DNA of 61,595 bases from Stentor coeruleus (GCA_001970955.1 MPUH01000361.1:1-61595), one strand, 5' to 3'; numbered from the stretch's first letter, positions 39,972-50,546 are shown. The notes: generated by a model not told the origin, from the letters alone. Translations and numbers: made by a program.

Positions 39972-40201
39972 CCTTATATAAACTTGAAAACAATGTTCAA
40001 GAATTACAAGAAAAAATTGAGATACTGATAATTATGAGGGAAATTGTAGAAATAAATTGGGGTTTAGAGGATTTACAAGAAAAAATTGAGATACTGATAA
40101 TTATGAGGGAAATTGTAGAAATAAATTGGGGTTTAGAGGATTTACAAGAAGAATTAAGTAAGTTGATAAGAGAAAAAAGTCCAATTGCTAAGAGATACTG
40201 A
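39972..40201 (+). pseudogene. Coiled-coil gene relic with a 23-codon tandem duplication
   Basis: An open segment with no start codon reads N-V-Q-E-L-Q-E-K-I-E-I-L then I-I-M-R-E-I-V-E-I-N-W-G-L-E-D twice, ending E-E-L-S-K-L-I-R-E-K and a stop. It is helical and Glu/Ile/Leu-rich like coiled coil. Stops on both sides and no long frame indicate a decayed gene fragment; chance is the alternative. Downstream sequence to 40370 is still purine-rich but full of stops. Confidence 0.35.
40004..40141 (+). repeat. Two exact 69-bp tandem copies
   Basis: 40004-40072 and 40073-40141 are direct copies starting TTACAAGAAAAAATTGAG, and a third copy starts at 40142 but diverges after about 10 bases. The 69-bp unit is 23 codons, so the reading frame is preserved. 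Unlike the assembly-overlap repeats there is no N. Confidence 0.85.
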
Positions 40202-40851
40202 GAATAAAGCAGAGATGGGGATTTAGTGAATGGATTAGAAAAAAAGATGTGGAAAGCGAAGATTTCAGTGAAGAATTGAAGAAAATAAATAGAAGCATAG
40301 AGGAAATATGAATACTCAGCTTTGATCAGTAGAAATAACTAGCTTAAAAGCAAAATCAAAAAAAAAATCACATAAAAATACAGATTTCGGAGTAAAAAAC
40401 TTTCCATATCTTATTTTTTTTATATGAAATTATTAATAAGAGTTCATTACATATATACTTTTGCATACAAAACGAATGATTTGATAAGTATTTACATATC
40501 ACTAGCTTAAAAATTATTAAAATATGATATTCCATATAAAAAAGGTTTTTTATTAGACTTCTTTTAAAGTGTTTACTTTTATTAAATGAATGATTTCCTA
40601 TCTTTCGAAATGACAAGATATCGTAATTTACTATAAATATTATTAACAGATTATTTTTTATATAAGAGTTTAGATATTATATGAAAATTCTTATAAGACA
40701 AGGTTATATAATTATGTTGATAATATCATAAAAATACCACAACAATTAAAATACTCTTAACAGATTACAAGTTTTACTCCTAAATGCAAATTTTGATAAG
40801 AAAATAAATTATTGCAAGATATTTAAGATAAAAAAAAGATAAAAGGTTGTC

Positions 40852-40923
40852 GCATTGTTAGTCTATCGGTTAGGATGGTTGCCTTCCAAGCAGTCGAGCC
40901 GGGTTCAATTCCCGGACAATGCA
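40852..40923 (+). tRNA. tRNA-Gly (anticodon UCC), 72 nt, no intron
   Basis: A full cloverleaf can be drawn. The acceptor GCATTGT pairs with ACAATGC and is followed by discriminator A at 40923. The D arm has the GG pair, the anticodon stem GTTGC/GCAGT encloses the loop CT-TCC-AA (anticodon 40885-40887), and the T arm CCGGG/CCCGG holds TTCAATT. The T loop gives the B box GGTTCAATTCC. A run of five T at 40925-40929 would terminate Pol III. The CCA end is not encoded. The sequence resembles other eukaryotic tRNA-Gly(UCC). Confidence 0.95.
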
Positions 40924-42130
40924 CTTTTTAGGATTTTTAAAAATTATAAATTTAGAATATTTATTATATCATATTTATAAAACCAGTCAAAGAAACTATA
41001 ATTTTATTAAAAGGATAACCAATTTTATTGTATTTTATTACTGATAACAACTATTAAACATAAGAAATATAAAAATACTATAGAAAAAAATATTATAATT
41101 GATTTAAACATAAAGTATATTTAAAATTACAGAAAGTGATATAAAAAACAAGCAGAAATACATTGAAAAGTTTTCTCTAATGATTTGATATGTAATAAAT
41201 CCAAAAAAAACTAGAATTATTTTCCATATACAAATTAACCATATTAATTCTTAACTATTAAACCTAAAATATAAAAGCATCATTATTGAAATTAAAGTTT
41301 AGCTTTATAAATTTTTATGATTATTTTATAATTATCCTAACTTTAAAAAATAAGAAAAACCAAGTATCATCAAAGAAAACAATCAATAATTAAAATAGCT
41401 TTAAATATTTAGAAGTTATTATTATTTGTCATATATCTAATTACTATAAAATCTCACTCTATTAAATTCACTATGAAGCTAATTAATAATATAAACATAA
41501 AAAACTAAGAGCAACCTTGAAAAAGGATATAAAAAAAGTTTGGTTATAAATATTTTATATCAAAAAGTTCTCATATTATATCTTAAAGCCATAAAGCTCA
41601 ATTGCATATTTTCAAATATAATATTTATATATCAGTATTATAAAACTGCTTAGTTTGCTATTAATATCTACAACTAGCCTATACAATCATTTAAAGCACA
41701 TATAAAACCATCCCAATTCTATTATATTTTGTTCGAAAAGCTTTAAAAATCAAACAAATTAATTTTCCCCTTTAACTAGGCACAAGATAAGAATAAAAAA
41801 CGAAAAAAATTCTCTCAAGAATATATACTAGTGTAATATATTCTTTATATCTGCATCATATCATCTCATATATATTTTTACCTATCCAATAAAGTTCTTA
41901 TTCACCTAATCATTAATATTAGTTAGGAATTATCGCTTGACTATTGTCCAGCCCTTGTTAATTCACCTAATCATAACTATTAGCATCCATAATAAAATAC
42001 CTTCATGAAAATCCTTTAAAAATAGCAACCCTAATAATAATTCCCTATACTGTTCAACTTGCTAAAATATTAGCAAAAACTTCCATAACATCTAAAAATC
42101 CATAAAAACCACATATTCACCAAAGTAAAT
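40924..42130. other. 1.2-kb intergenic region before the coiled-coil cluster
   Basis: Very AT-rich with no supported gene. The sequence TTCACCTAATCAT occurs twice about 60 bp apart (near 41902 and 41961), and the last 120 bp become C-rich, as in other 5' flanks of plus-strand genes. Confidence 0.5.
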
Positions 42131-43657
42131 ATGCAAAAACGTATCATCAACAACTTCTCCGAACCCAAAACTTCCAAACCCAGAATCCAAACTGAGCGTA
42201 TTCCTTCCTATATAAAAAAATCAACATCAACCTGTTTGCTACCTCTTTCTGGTCTCCCACTAATCAAAGATTCAAGTACTCCTATAGGATCAAACAAATT
42301 CATCAAGTTCGTTGAAGAAGTGAAAATCTATGAAAAACATCAGCCGAATTCCAAATCGCAAAACCTTTTAACCCCAATAAGTAAAGATGATGATTGTAAG
42401 ATCAGACTGAAATCACCAACATTTACAAGCCACACTGAAAATAAAGCTAAACTTATTACAGAAAACCAAATTAAAACTATAAATCCAACTATTAACAATA
42501 CTTTACATATAAACCTTGAACCTTCAACTTTTCGAAAATATAGCGAAGATATTCAATATTCAGAAAGCGAAACTATAACTCCACAAAGCGATAAAAAAAA
42601 TATCAGTGTTGCAAATATAAAAACTTTTGAAGATGAAAGTCCTAAGGATACTGATACTATTGAGAATCTAAAATCTCAGTTGCAAAATATGGAATTAAAA
42701 TGCTCGAAGTTAGAAATTTTATATCAAAATGATACAAATAGTTTGAAAAAAGATATTGAAAAAATCAGAAATGAGAATAAAAGACTTATGACTGAAAATG
42801 AAAGTTTAAAAAGCAAAGTGGAGAAAACGAATAAAGCATGTGAGGAACAGATGAAACTAAACCAAAACAAATCTTTGACTTATAATAAAGAATCATTAGA
42901 ATTACAAGAAATTTTAGCTGAAAAAAATTATGAAATAACACAACTTGGGGATTTGCTGAAAAAAAACCAAATAGAAAAAAGAGATAAAGAAGATATTATT
43001 AGAAACCTTCAAACTCAAATAAAGTCTCTTCAAGATGATAATAAAAACCAAAACGATTCTTATCTAAATATCCAAAAAGTTCTTAAAAATATTAATAGCG
43101 AGTATGATAAAGAGAAAATGAAATTCAGTAAATACCAAGAAAGATTTCAAAAGTATAAGGAATTAAGAGAAAACTATAAAGTTCTTGAAGAAAAGCTTAA
43201 AGAAACAACAAACTGTATGAACTTTGTAAATGGTAATCTAAAAGATACACAAATATCATTTACACAATACAAACAAAAAGCTGAAGAGACTGAACAATTA
43301 CTTAAAGAGCAAATAGCAAAACTTCAAATCTCATCCCAAGATTCAATCAATTTTAACTGGAATCGAGAAAAAGCCAAGCTACGAAAAAATTTAACTTTGG
43401 TTGGAATGCCTCAAATGAAAAACTCTGATCAAAACTCTTCACAGATTAATACAAAAATCTTATCTTTAGAAAATCAATTATTAGAATCAAATCAGCAAAT
43501 AGCCAAAATGGCAAGGGATATACAATATTATAAGCAAATAGTTGAAGAAAAAAATAAGTTTATTCAGTATATTGAAAATAAAACACTTGTTGACTTAAAT
43601 CCTCAGGTTGAAAATAGAGAAAAAAGCTTAGATCAGTTTATATCATGTAGGAATTAA
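42131..43657 (+). CDS. Coiled-coil family member 1 (508 aa), only plus-strand copy
   Basis: ATG to TAA. N-terminal L-P-L-I-K-D motif near residue 40, a Ser/Thr/Asn-rich disordered region to ~175, then coiled coil. It has the family segment L-E-I-L-Y-Q-N-D-T-N-S-L-K-K-D-I-E-K near 197, a variant of the I-Q-K segment (L-L-K-K-N-Q-I-E-K-R-D-K-E-D), the T-E-Q-L-L-K-E-Q-I-A-K-L segment and a diverged last motif (I-V-E-E-K-N-K-F-I-Q-Y-I-E-N-K). It ends shortly after this at C-R-N, so there is no C-terminal Cys module. Function unknown; the family shares architecture with cytoskeletal or centrosomal scaffold proteins (inference). It is transcribed convergently with the minus-strand members. Confidence 0.7.
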   Translation: MQKRIINNFSEPKTSKPRIQTERIPSYIKKSTSTCLLPLSGLPLIKDSSTPIGSNKFIKFVEEVKIYEKHQPNSKSQNLLTPISKDDDCKIRLKSPTFTSHTENKAKLITENQIKTINPTINNTLHINLEPSTFRKYSEDIQYSESETITPQSDKKNISVANIKTFEDESPKDTDTIENLKSQLQNMELKCSKLEILYQNDTNSLKKDIEKIRNENKRLMTENESLKSKVEKTNKACEEQMKLNQNKSLTYNKESLELQEILAEKNYEITQLGDLLKKNQIEKRDKEDIIRNLQTQIKSLQDDNKNQNDSYLNIQKVLKNINSEYDKEKMKFSKYQERFQKYKELRENYKVLEEKLKETTNCMNFVNGNLKDTQISFTQYKQKAEETEQLLKEQIAKLQISSQDSINFNWNREKAKLRKNLTLVGMPQMKNSDQNSSQINTKILSLENQLLESNQQIAKMARDIQYYKQIVEEKNKFIQYIENKTLVDLNPQVENREKSLDQFISCRN

Positions 43658-43814
43658 CATTAAAAACTAATATTATTGATTAAATAATTTAAGTGTTGAT
43701 TATTTAGTATTTAAGGCTGTTTATTAGAGTTTTATATGATAATATGTAGTAGTATAAATGATATTTATATTTTTTCTTAGGTTTTAATTTAAAAATTCTT
43801 TAATACTTTTTATC

Positions 43815-45527
43815 CTAATCATCAAAAAAAAATTCACTTCTGAACTCTTTGGCGAATTCTCCAAAAATTTCGCAATCATTCAATAGTTTATGTGGACAAC
43901 TTAGCAAAAGATTTTCTTTGGAATCATCTGTATTTTTTTCTAGGCTCTCTGTGCATTTGTTGCAATAAACATCAAAGATTAAGTTTTCTACCTTTTTTTC
44001 GTATTTTTTAATAATTTTTGCTACACTCTTTAACGTAACTTGCTTAGCTTGGTTAACTTTATTTTCATCATTTTCCATACACTTTTTTTCTATCATTTCA
44101 ATTCGCGCATTTTTTTCTTCTGTAATTTTCTTCATATATTCCAAATCTTTTAAAAGTTTTTGATTTTCTTCCTTGCACACTAATAAATCATTTTCTAATA
44201 TCTCAACCTTTTTTGAAAGCTTTTTAAAATTATCATCAGCATTTTCATATAATCCTTTATAACAAGTAGGATTTTTTAATACTTTGATCTTAGAAATTCT
44301 CTCTAATTTTAAAGAAGTTGCATAAGATAAATTGTTTATAGTGGTTTTTAAATCATTCTCTGCTTGTGAAAATCTTTTGATGCTTTCAGTATGTGTTAAA
44401 GATATATTTTTACAATCTAAAACCGCATTATCAAGAGCATTTTTGGCTTTATTAAGCTTTTTTTTTAATTTGACATTTTTTTCTTTAAAGTTAGTCATTT
44501 CTATAACATTTAGCTGTAAAGTTTTGATTTTTTCTTTTTGTTTATCAATTTCTGCATTTTTTCCATCAATTATTTTCTTCAGTTCCCGAATTTCTTGATC
44601 CTGCTTTTTAATAAAATTTTCAAATTCCGATTTTTTTTCCAATAAAACTTGAACTGTTTCTACATCTTCTTTTATAAGTCTATTGTTATAATCTTTTACC
44701 CCATTCAACACCCTGCTGTTTAAAAACTGCTGATATTCTAAATCTTTAGATACTTTCTCAAGTTTGAATTTGTTTTCATCAAAAGATTCTTTAAATTTAG
44801 CTATTCCTTCTGCTTTTTCACGATATTTTTCATTTAATAATTCATACCTTTGTGCTAGAAGTTTATGATCTTCTTTTAGTTTTTTGTATTTTTGCTTTTT
44901 TTTCTCAGTTTCTCTTTTTAGCATATTTGTGTCTGAAAAATAAATCTCTTCAAGCCCTTCATATTTATTTTTCATATTAGCAAGTTCCTGGCTCAAGGGT
45001 AATGAATTTTCTTCACATATATTTGCTGCTGATGCCGATCTTTTAACATTATCCAAAACTAAATCTGATTTTCTTCTGCGAATTTTTAAAGGAGCTACGA
45101 TGAAAGGATCTTCTTCAGTTGATGCTGGGATGATTTTGTATTTGAATTTTTCTTTATTAGGTGTTGGCATTGATACAGGACTGTCTATATTAGATGGGGA
45201 AAATTTATTTGTATCACTTGCTGAAGATTGATCAGAAGATAAGATGCTAGAAGAGATTGCTTGAGCTACTTGAGAAAATGATGAGTAGGAACTATTAGAA
45301 GATATGGTTTCATCGCTTTTTGGAGTTGGAAGTTGGGTTTTGAAAACACTAGGCAATGAGTCTTTGGTCTGCTCAGGGTGTAAAAATTGTCTGGAAGAAC
45401 TTGGAGACAAATTGGTATCTTTGATTTGAGGAAGCAAAAAGGATTTGAACTTTCTCGCTTTATTTGGGCTTGATTTCGTACTATCAATGCTAGTTTCTGT
45501 TTTGAATTTTGCTATCCTTGTATTCAT
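43815..45527 (-). CDS. Coiled-coil family member 2 (570 aa) with degenerate Cys module
   Basis: Start taken at the ATG at 45527 (M-N-T-R-I-A-K-F); an alternative ATG lies at 45548, and the frame beyond that begins only with TTG. It has L-L-P-Q-I-K-D near residue 32, the long Ser-rich region, the L-E-E-I-Y-F-S-D-T-N-M-L-K-R segment near 207, and long coiled coil. The usual L-L-K-K-I-S-T-L-E-E start is replaced by L-V-C-K-E-E-N, while K-I-T-E-E-K-N-A-R-I is kept. The C-terminus retains C-N-K-C and L-L-S-C-P-H-K-L-L-N-D-C but not the CPxC pair, followed by an F-A-K-E-F-R-S-E-F tail equivalent to the EFKSNYL tail of other members. This suggests a partly decayed zinc site. Confidence 0.7.
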   Translation of the reverse strand: MNTRIAKFKTETSIDSTKSSPNKARKFKSFLLPQIKDTNLSPSSSRQFLHPEQTKDSLPSVFKTQLPTPKSDETISSNSSYSSFSQVAQAISSSILSSDQSSASDTNKFSPSNIDSPVSMPTPNKEKFKYKIIPASTEEDPFIVAPLKIRRRKSDLVLDNVKRSASAANICEENSLPLSQELANMKNKYEGLEEIYFSDTNMLKRETEKKKQKYKKLKEDHKLLAQRYELLNEKYREKAEGIAKFKESFDENKFKLEKVSKDLEYQQFLNSRVLNGVKDYNNRLIKEDVETVQVLLEKKSEFENFIKKQDQEIRELKKIIDGKNAEIDKQKEKIKTLQLNVIEMTNFKEKNVKLKKKLNKAKNALDNAVLDCKNISLTHTESIKRFSQAENDLKTTINNLSYATSLKLERISKIKVLKNPTCYKGLYENADDNFKKLSKKVEILENDLLVCKEENQKLLKDLEYMKKITEEKNARIEMIEKKCMENDENKVNQAKQVTLKSVAKIIKKYEKKVENLIFDVYCNKCTESLEKNTDDSKENLLLSCPHKLLNDCEIFGEFAKEFRSEFFFDD

Positions 45528-46374
45528 ATTTATAACTTTATTATGCATATTTACTGTTGAATATGCTTTGATAATATACAATTATACATTATTAAATAGA
45601 AAATGCTTTAAAACTGTAATAAGTAGTGTCTGCTGTAAAATAACAATAAAATACAAAAAAAAATGTAACAGTAAATATAAGTCCATTATTGTAAAAACGT
45701 AACTGAAGAAAAAAAATTTACGCTACAAAATCCTCTGAAATATTTAGAAATAGTTTAATAATATTTTAGTTCTGTTATTAAAGGTCTAGATTTTGAATCT
45801 TATATATGATTTCGGGTAATTTTATATGGATTTGAAAATAAAGGATTTGCTAGGTTTATGCTTTAGGTTTTATTCAAAAGTATGTAAAAAAAATATTTCG
45901 AAAATGATATAGTATTTATGCTATGTGCTGGGGTCGAATGAAGATTATTTATTTTGTTGTGAATTATTATTTTATATGAAAGGATGCAATTTTTGATTAT
46001 AAAAATATAAATAGGTTTATTACAATAAAATACAATAAGTTCTGTTTAGAATAAGAGTATTTATGCTTTAAAGAGAGTAATGCGGATTATCTGAATACAA
46101 TTGTATCTTTAAGATTTCCCATCAAATAAGCTTAGTATTTAACCAAAGTCTTCATTATAATAAAATCCATTTACCCAACATAGAAAATTATTATATTTTT
46201 ATGTTTTCTAATAAATTATCAATATAAAATAATCACAACAGCATCTATGACATTATTATCATAAATATTAAATTAACTAAATGTATTTATTCCATTTTCT
46301 AAATTACTTTTATTAGACTTATGATCTTTAAAAAATTCTAAGTTACTTAGTTTGATTTACTTGACTTTTATCAA
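45528..46374. other. 0.85-kb intergenic region
   Basis: AT-rich spacer in the coiled-coil array. No gene or repeat beyond simple sequence is seen. Since the next gene (46375) ends early, the region could hold its decayed 3' part, but I see no clear matching frame. Confidence 0.4.
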
Positions 46375-47250
46375 TTATATTACTGATTTCTTCATATTAT
46401 AATATAAATTCTCAGAAGATTTAGAGTTTTCTTGGTTTCCTGCTTTGATATCGTAAACATCTATCACTTTTTCTTGTATCCTGTCCACTTCTTTTTTATA
46501 TTTCTGTTGATTGCTACTGATTACTTCTAAAGATTGTTTATATCTGTCATTGAGTATTTTAATTTGAGTAAGAGCTTTTTTATACTCATCTTCAATAATC
46601 TTGCATTTCATAGTACTTTCTTGAAGTTTTTTCTCTAAGGAATATTTCTCAAAACAATATATCTCTTCAAATTGTTTATATATTTTTTTAAGAGATTCAA
46701 CCTCTTTTTTCACATTAAGTAACTCAATATCTTTATCTTCTTTCAAGTTCTTTTTTATATTTAAATCTTCTGATATTTCATTTTTTACCGTTTCTTTACT
46801 GAGTGATGGAAGTAAAAGTCTTTCAGTCTTATTTTCGATATTATTTGTTATAGTTATAGGATTAATTTTTTCTTTTGATTTTATACTTGGAGAGTTGTTT
46901 ATTTCATATGTAACGCAGTCCTTTTTATCTTGAAGCTCTACTATTTCAGACCTTTTTAATTCTTTCAGGGCTTTGTGACTGGATTTTATAGAATCTGACC
47001 ATTTTTCAAAGTTTGAGTACTTTCTACAGGATTTGTGTATTACTGGGGTACTTTGCCCTTGATTGAACTTTGAAGATTTAAGTATTTGCTTAGTATCTAA
47101 TATCCCAGTAATTTTAAGAGGCACTTGAAGGCTGTTACTACTTGATAATTGGGATAATCTCCTTGAAGACAAATGTATATCATTGATTGATGAAGCTTTA
47201 ATAACAGAAGCTTTTGTATTTGTATTCGCGCTGATTAGTAGCTTATTCAT
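46375..47250 (-). CDS. Coiled-coil family member 3, short form (291 aa)
   Basis: ATG to TAA. The Ser-rich N-terminal region includes L-L-L-P-S-L-S-K-E near residue 150, a displaced version of the family LPxL motif. The segment F-E-E-I-Y-C-F-E-K-Y-S-L-E-K-K near residue 205 matches the L-E-x-x-Y-x-x-D-T-N-x-L-K-K block with the D-T-N changed. The protein stops about 90 residues later, inside the coiled coil, and lacks the second half present in other members. It is either a short paralogue or a gene truncated by a premature stop. No 15- or 16-nt intron at the stop restores a longer frame. Confidence 0.6.
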   Translation of the reverse strand: MNKLLISANTNTKASVIKASSINDIHLSSRRLSQLSSSNSLQVPLKITGILDTKQILKSSKFNQGQSTPVIHKSCRKYSNFEKWSDSIKSSHKALKELKRSEIVELQDKKDCVTYEINNSPSIKSKEKINPITITNNIENKTERLLLPSLSKETVKNEISEDLNIKKNLKEDKDIELLNVKKEVESLKKIYKQFEEIYCFEKYSLEKKLQESTMKCKIIEDEYKKALTQIKILNDRYKQSLEVISSNQQKYKKEVDRIQEKVIDVYDIKAGNQENSKSSENLYYNMKKSVI

Positions 47251-47737
47251 TTTTTATATTATAGCATGCCAATCTTATAAACACATAGATAAGCCTGGTT
47301 GGTCTATTTTCAACAACTTTTTTTGTGTATTCAAACTAATTTTCTTAAAGAATATACTAAGATTTATTATATAAACTTAACAGACCCTAGTTATTCCAGT
47401 TTTTATTAGCGATTTTTATAAAAAATTGTAACAGTTAATTTCTATGACATGAAATGGAAAAAAAAAAGTTTGAGGGGTATTTATTAATAATTACTACAAC
47501 AAGTATATTTCCTTCTTATTTTCTAGTTATTAGATAAAATAAACCTATGCTATTGAAAATATTTATAACGCTCATCATCTATTATAAGTAAAAATCATTA
47601 AGAAATTATCCAATTTATATACATTATAATAAAATTTTCAAGTATCTCAGATTATTTTGCATTTAAAATTGATTTTTAATCCAAATAAACTATATCTATA
47701 TAAAAAAACTACAGACTAATTTTTAAGGTTTTTTTTT
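47251..47737. other. Intergenic spacer
   Basis: About 490 bp of AT-rich sequence between family members 3 and 4. Nothing else seen. Confidence 0.5.
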
Positions 47738-49585
47738 TTAGTTTATACTCTTAAACTCTTCATTAGTCAAATAGTTTGATTTGAATTCATGAATAAGAGT
47801 TTTTATTATATCAAAATCAAAATCCCTTGTTGGGATCTTGTAATCAGAACTTTTTTCTTCAAATGCTAGAAGAGTTTTTCCTTCATAATTCATAGAAGGA
47901 ATAGGCGTCAGTTGGGTCTTAGGCTTTTTGTATTTCTTTAAAAATGCTTCAAGATCTTTGATAAACCTACGCTTTACTTCTGACTCACGTGTAGAAACTT
48001 CGCTTTTGATTTTTTTTTCCATTTGGGAGATGAGCAAATTTTTTTCTTCGATAACTTTCTTGCTGTAAACAAGATCTTTTGTTGTTTTTTCTATTTCGAC
48101 TTGAGAGTTTGTCACAACTTCTTCGAGGGTTGATATTTTTTTTAGTAATCTCATTGCAACTTCATTTGATGAAACTTCGATATTTTGATTAACAATACTC
48201 ATGCGTCTTACCCTTTGACGTTCACTTACATTATTGCTATTTGTTGAAGTATTAAGCGCAGCTTGGAGTTTCTCAACCATATTCTTCAATGAACTTTCTG
48301 TACTTGAAGCTTTTTCTTGATATTTCGAATATGAAAGTTGTAGTTGTTTATAATTAGAAGCTGTAAATTCTAAATCCCTAAGTGCTTGAGCAAGTTTGAT
48401 TTCCAAGTCTTTATTCTGACTTTTTAGTAATTCCATAGTTTTTAGCTTTTCTTCAAGCGGTATAGTTTTTTGTCTTTCTTTATCAAGAGAATCTTGATTT
48501 GCTTTTAAGCTTGATTTTAATGAGTAAATCTCAGTCTTACACATATCGTTGATCTGAGAAAGATGATCAATTTTCTCATATAATTCCCTAATAACTTCTT
48601 CTTTATCTTTTTTATAATTTCTTGTCTTTTGAATATATTGATTTGTCTGTATAAGTTCCAAATGTTTCTCTTGCATTTGTTCAAGAGCTTCTCTAACTTG
48701 AGCCTTATATTCTTCAATATCTGCCATATGTTTTTTTTCCATCTCTTCAACAATCCTCTGACAATTTTCATGTTTAGCTACAAGGGCATTATACTTAGCC
48801 AAAGTGCATTCATAATTTCCTTCTTTCATATAACAATCTTTCTCTATTTTTTCAATATCTTTATTTAAGCTATTCGTGTCATTTTTGTATAACTCACTAA
48901 GTTTTTCATATTTTTTATTCAATTCATCTAATTCTTCTTTGACCTTATTATATTCTTCAATAGTAATTTCACCTTTAGTTACATCATAGCTTATAGAAAC
49001 CGTATCGGCAAATTGATCTCTGATACTATTACTTTTTATTAAACTGATTTGACCTTTATTTTCAATATCATAAACTGCACTGTCATTTTCATCTTTGCTT
49101 GGCTGATCGAATTTCCAATTTTTTTGACTGATTTTGAGGAATTTTTCTTCGACTTCCGCCACAGAAGCCATGCTGGAAAAATTTTTCTTGACTTCAGCTG
49201 GAAGGTCTAAAGAGTCAATTTCTTGAAGGAGACTATGAAGTTTGCTGTATAAAAAACTTGCTCTACGAAGCTGCACTTCAGTTTGAATTATTGGTTTATC
49301 ATTTTTAAGGCTTTTAGACCAATCTGAAAATGTGCCTTCCTTGTTTGGCAAGTCGTTTATTCTAGGGCTTAATGATGCCCAATTTAATTGAGATTTTTTC
49401 TTTTGAGCCTCTGAGAATATTTTTGCCTCTTCTTGTAGGAATGATATCCTAGCAGAATTAGACAAATCTTTCGAGTCTTTAATCATTGGCAAAATCAAAC
49501 CTGATTGTTTAGGACTATTCAGATTAGCCTTTTGGCCTTTAGAAAAGATAGACTGACTTTGATTATTTTTGAACCTTTTATCCAT
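47738..49585 (-). CDS. Coiled-coil family member 4 (615 aa), Cys-free C-terminal module
   Basis: ATG to TAA. It has the full family layout: L-P-M-I-K-D near residue 33, D-W-x-x-x-L-K-x-D-K, R-A-S-F-L-Y-S-K-L helix near 110, L-S-E-L-Y-K-N-D-T-N-S-L-N-K-D-I-E-K near 228, Y-I-Q-K-T-R-N-Y-K-K-D near 318, T-E-S-S-L-K-N-M-V-E-K-L, L-L-K-K-I-S-T-L-E-E near 480, and V-I-E-E-K-N-L-L-I. After R-R-F-I-K-D-L-E-A-F-L-K-K-Y-K-K the region that carries CxxC...CPxC in member 5 has no Cys at all, yet the tail E-F-K-S-N-Y-L-T-N-E is conserved. So the zinc ligands were lost, or gained elsewhere, while the flanks remained. Confidence 0.75.
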   Translation of the reverse strand: MDKRFKNNQSQSIFSKGQKANLNSPKQSGLILPMIKDSKDLSNSARISFLQEEAKIFSEAQKKKSQLNWASLSPRINDLPNKEGTFSDWSKSLKNDKPIIQTEVQLRRASFLYSKLHSLLQEIDSLDLPAEVKKNFSSMASVAEVEEKFLKISQKNWKFDQPSKDENDSAVYDIENKGQISLIKSNSIRDQFADTVSISYDVTKGEITIEEYNKVKEELDELNKKYEKLSELYKNDTNSLNKDIEKIEKDCYMKEGNYECTLAKYNALVAKHENCQRIVEEMEKKHMADIEEYKAQVREALEQMQEKHLELIQTNQYIQKTRNYKKDKEEVIRELYEKIDHLSQINDMCKTEIYSLKSSLKANQDSLDKERQKTIPLEEKLKTMELLKSQNKDLEIKLAQALRDLEFTASNYKQLQLSYSKYQEKASSTESSLKNMVEKLQAALNTSTNSNNVSERQRVRRMSIVNQNIEVSSNEVAMRLLKKISTLEEVVTNSQVEIEKTTKDLVYSKKVIEEKNLLISQMEKKIKSEVSTRESEVKRRFIKDLEAFLKKYKKPKTQLTPIPSMNYEGKTLLAFEEKSSDYKIPTRDFDFDIIKTLIHEFKSNYLTNEEFKSIN

Positions 49586-50260
49586 ACTTGGGGATTATTA
49601 ACTTAAAATATCAACCTATAATATAACATACGCAGAAAATGCATATATTTGGTTAACAATTTAACATCAGAATAAAAAAAAAAGATATTTTTCTTATGAA
49701 ATTGAATACAGATGGAACTTTATATATAAGATTTCTGTTTTTCAATAAAATAAACCTAAATTGTCATGAATTTAATATAATTATAGCTATTTTAATATGC
49801 TGTATAGGGATTATTTAAATATTTTCAGGATTTTATTTGTGTGTATTTGTTGGATAGACTTTAAGCTTTAATGAAGATATAAAAGCTAAGCGGAAATGAT
49901 TAAACTAATTAGAAATCTTCTGGAAGACATATTATAATAAAATTTAGATAAAAAATAGTTAGTAAGTATTAAGAAAATTATCCCTCGTGTTTAGCAGGTT
50001 TTTTAATTCACTTTTTTTTGTTCCATACTTTTTTTCTATTTCTTCCATTTTTTCTTTCCTGTTTAGTTCCAACATTTATCCAGTTCAGACTTTTCTCTCC
50101 ATTTCTTCCTTTTTCTCTCCTTCGTTTTTCTTTAGCGATTTCAAGCCTTGTGGCTCTGTATTACAAGTTTTCCCAGTACTCTCTCGCCTAAGAATCTAGT
50201 TAATGAAAGTGATCTTCCGCTTTTTCCTTCTGGTTTAGGAGAAATTTTGATAAAAAAATA
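49586..50260. other. Intergenic; purine-rich (minus strand) block
   Basis: The minus strand of about 49985-50260 is strongly purine-rich, like the Lys/Glu codons of the neighbouring coiled coils, and can be read for about 60 codons without a stop, but has no start and no family motif. It may be a relic of a duplicated member. The plus-strand frame here is Phe/Ser low complexity and is not a gene. Confidence 0.3.
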
Positions 50261-50393
50261 GACATTTTATTATATTAGGTGTATGATAAATATAAGCATG
50301 CTTGAAAACTTTGGATTTTAAGTTTTATATAAAGATTTATCTTTTTTATGTTGGAAATTCAAAATTTTTTGCTTTGACTGGATATTAAAAGTT

Positions 50394-50546
50394 AATGTGT
50401 TTAATTTTCGAGAGTGAGCTATGACGAAAATATATAAAATCTATATATCATAATTATTCGCATCCAACTGCAAACTTCTAATAAAAAGCTTATAAAAATA
50501 AACCANAATGTGTTTAATTTTCGAGAGTGAGCTATGACGAAAATAT
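50394..50546. repeat. 40-bp direct repeat around one N (assembly overlap)
   Basis: 50394-50433 and 50507-50546 share AATGTGTTTAATTTTCGAGA and the following bases, with an N at 50506 immediately before the second copy. As at four other places, this is taken as a contig-join artefact; no gene is affected. Confidence 0.75.

Noticed and set aside
49987..50199. 70-aa plus-strand open frame rich in Phe and Ser
   Set aside because: Composition is the mirror of a Lys/Glu-rich minus strand; not a plausible protein.
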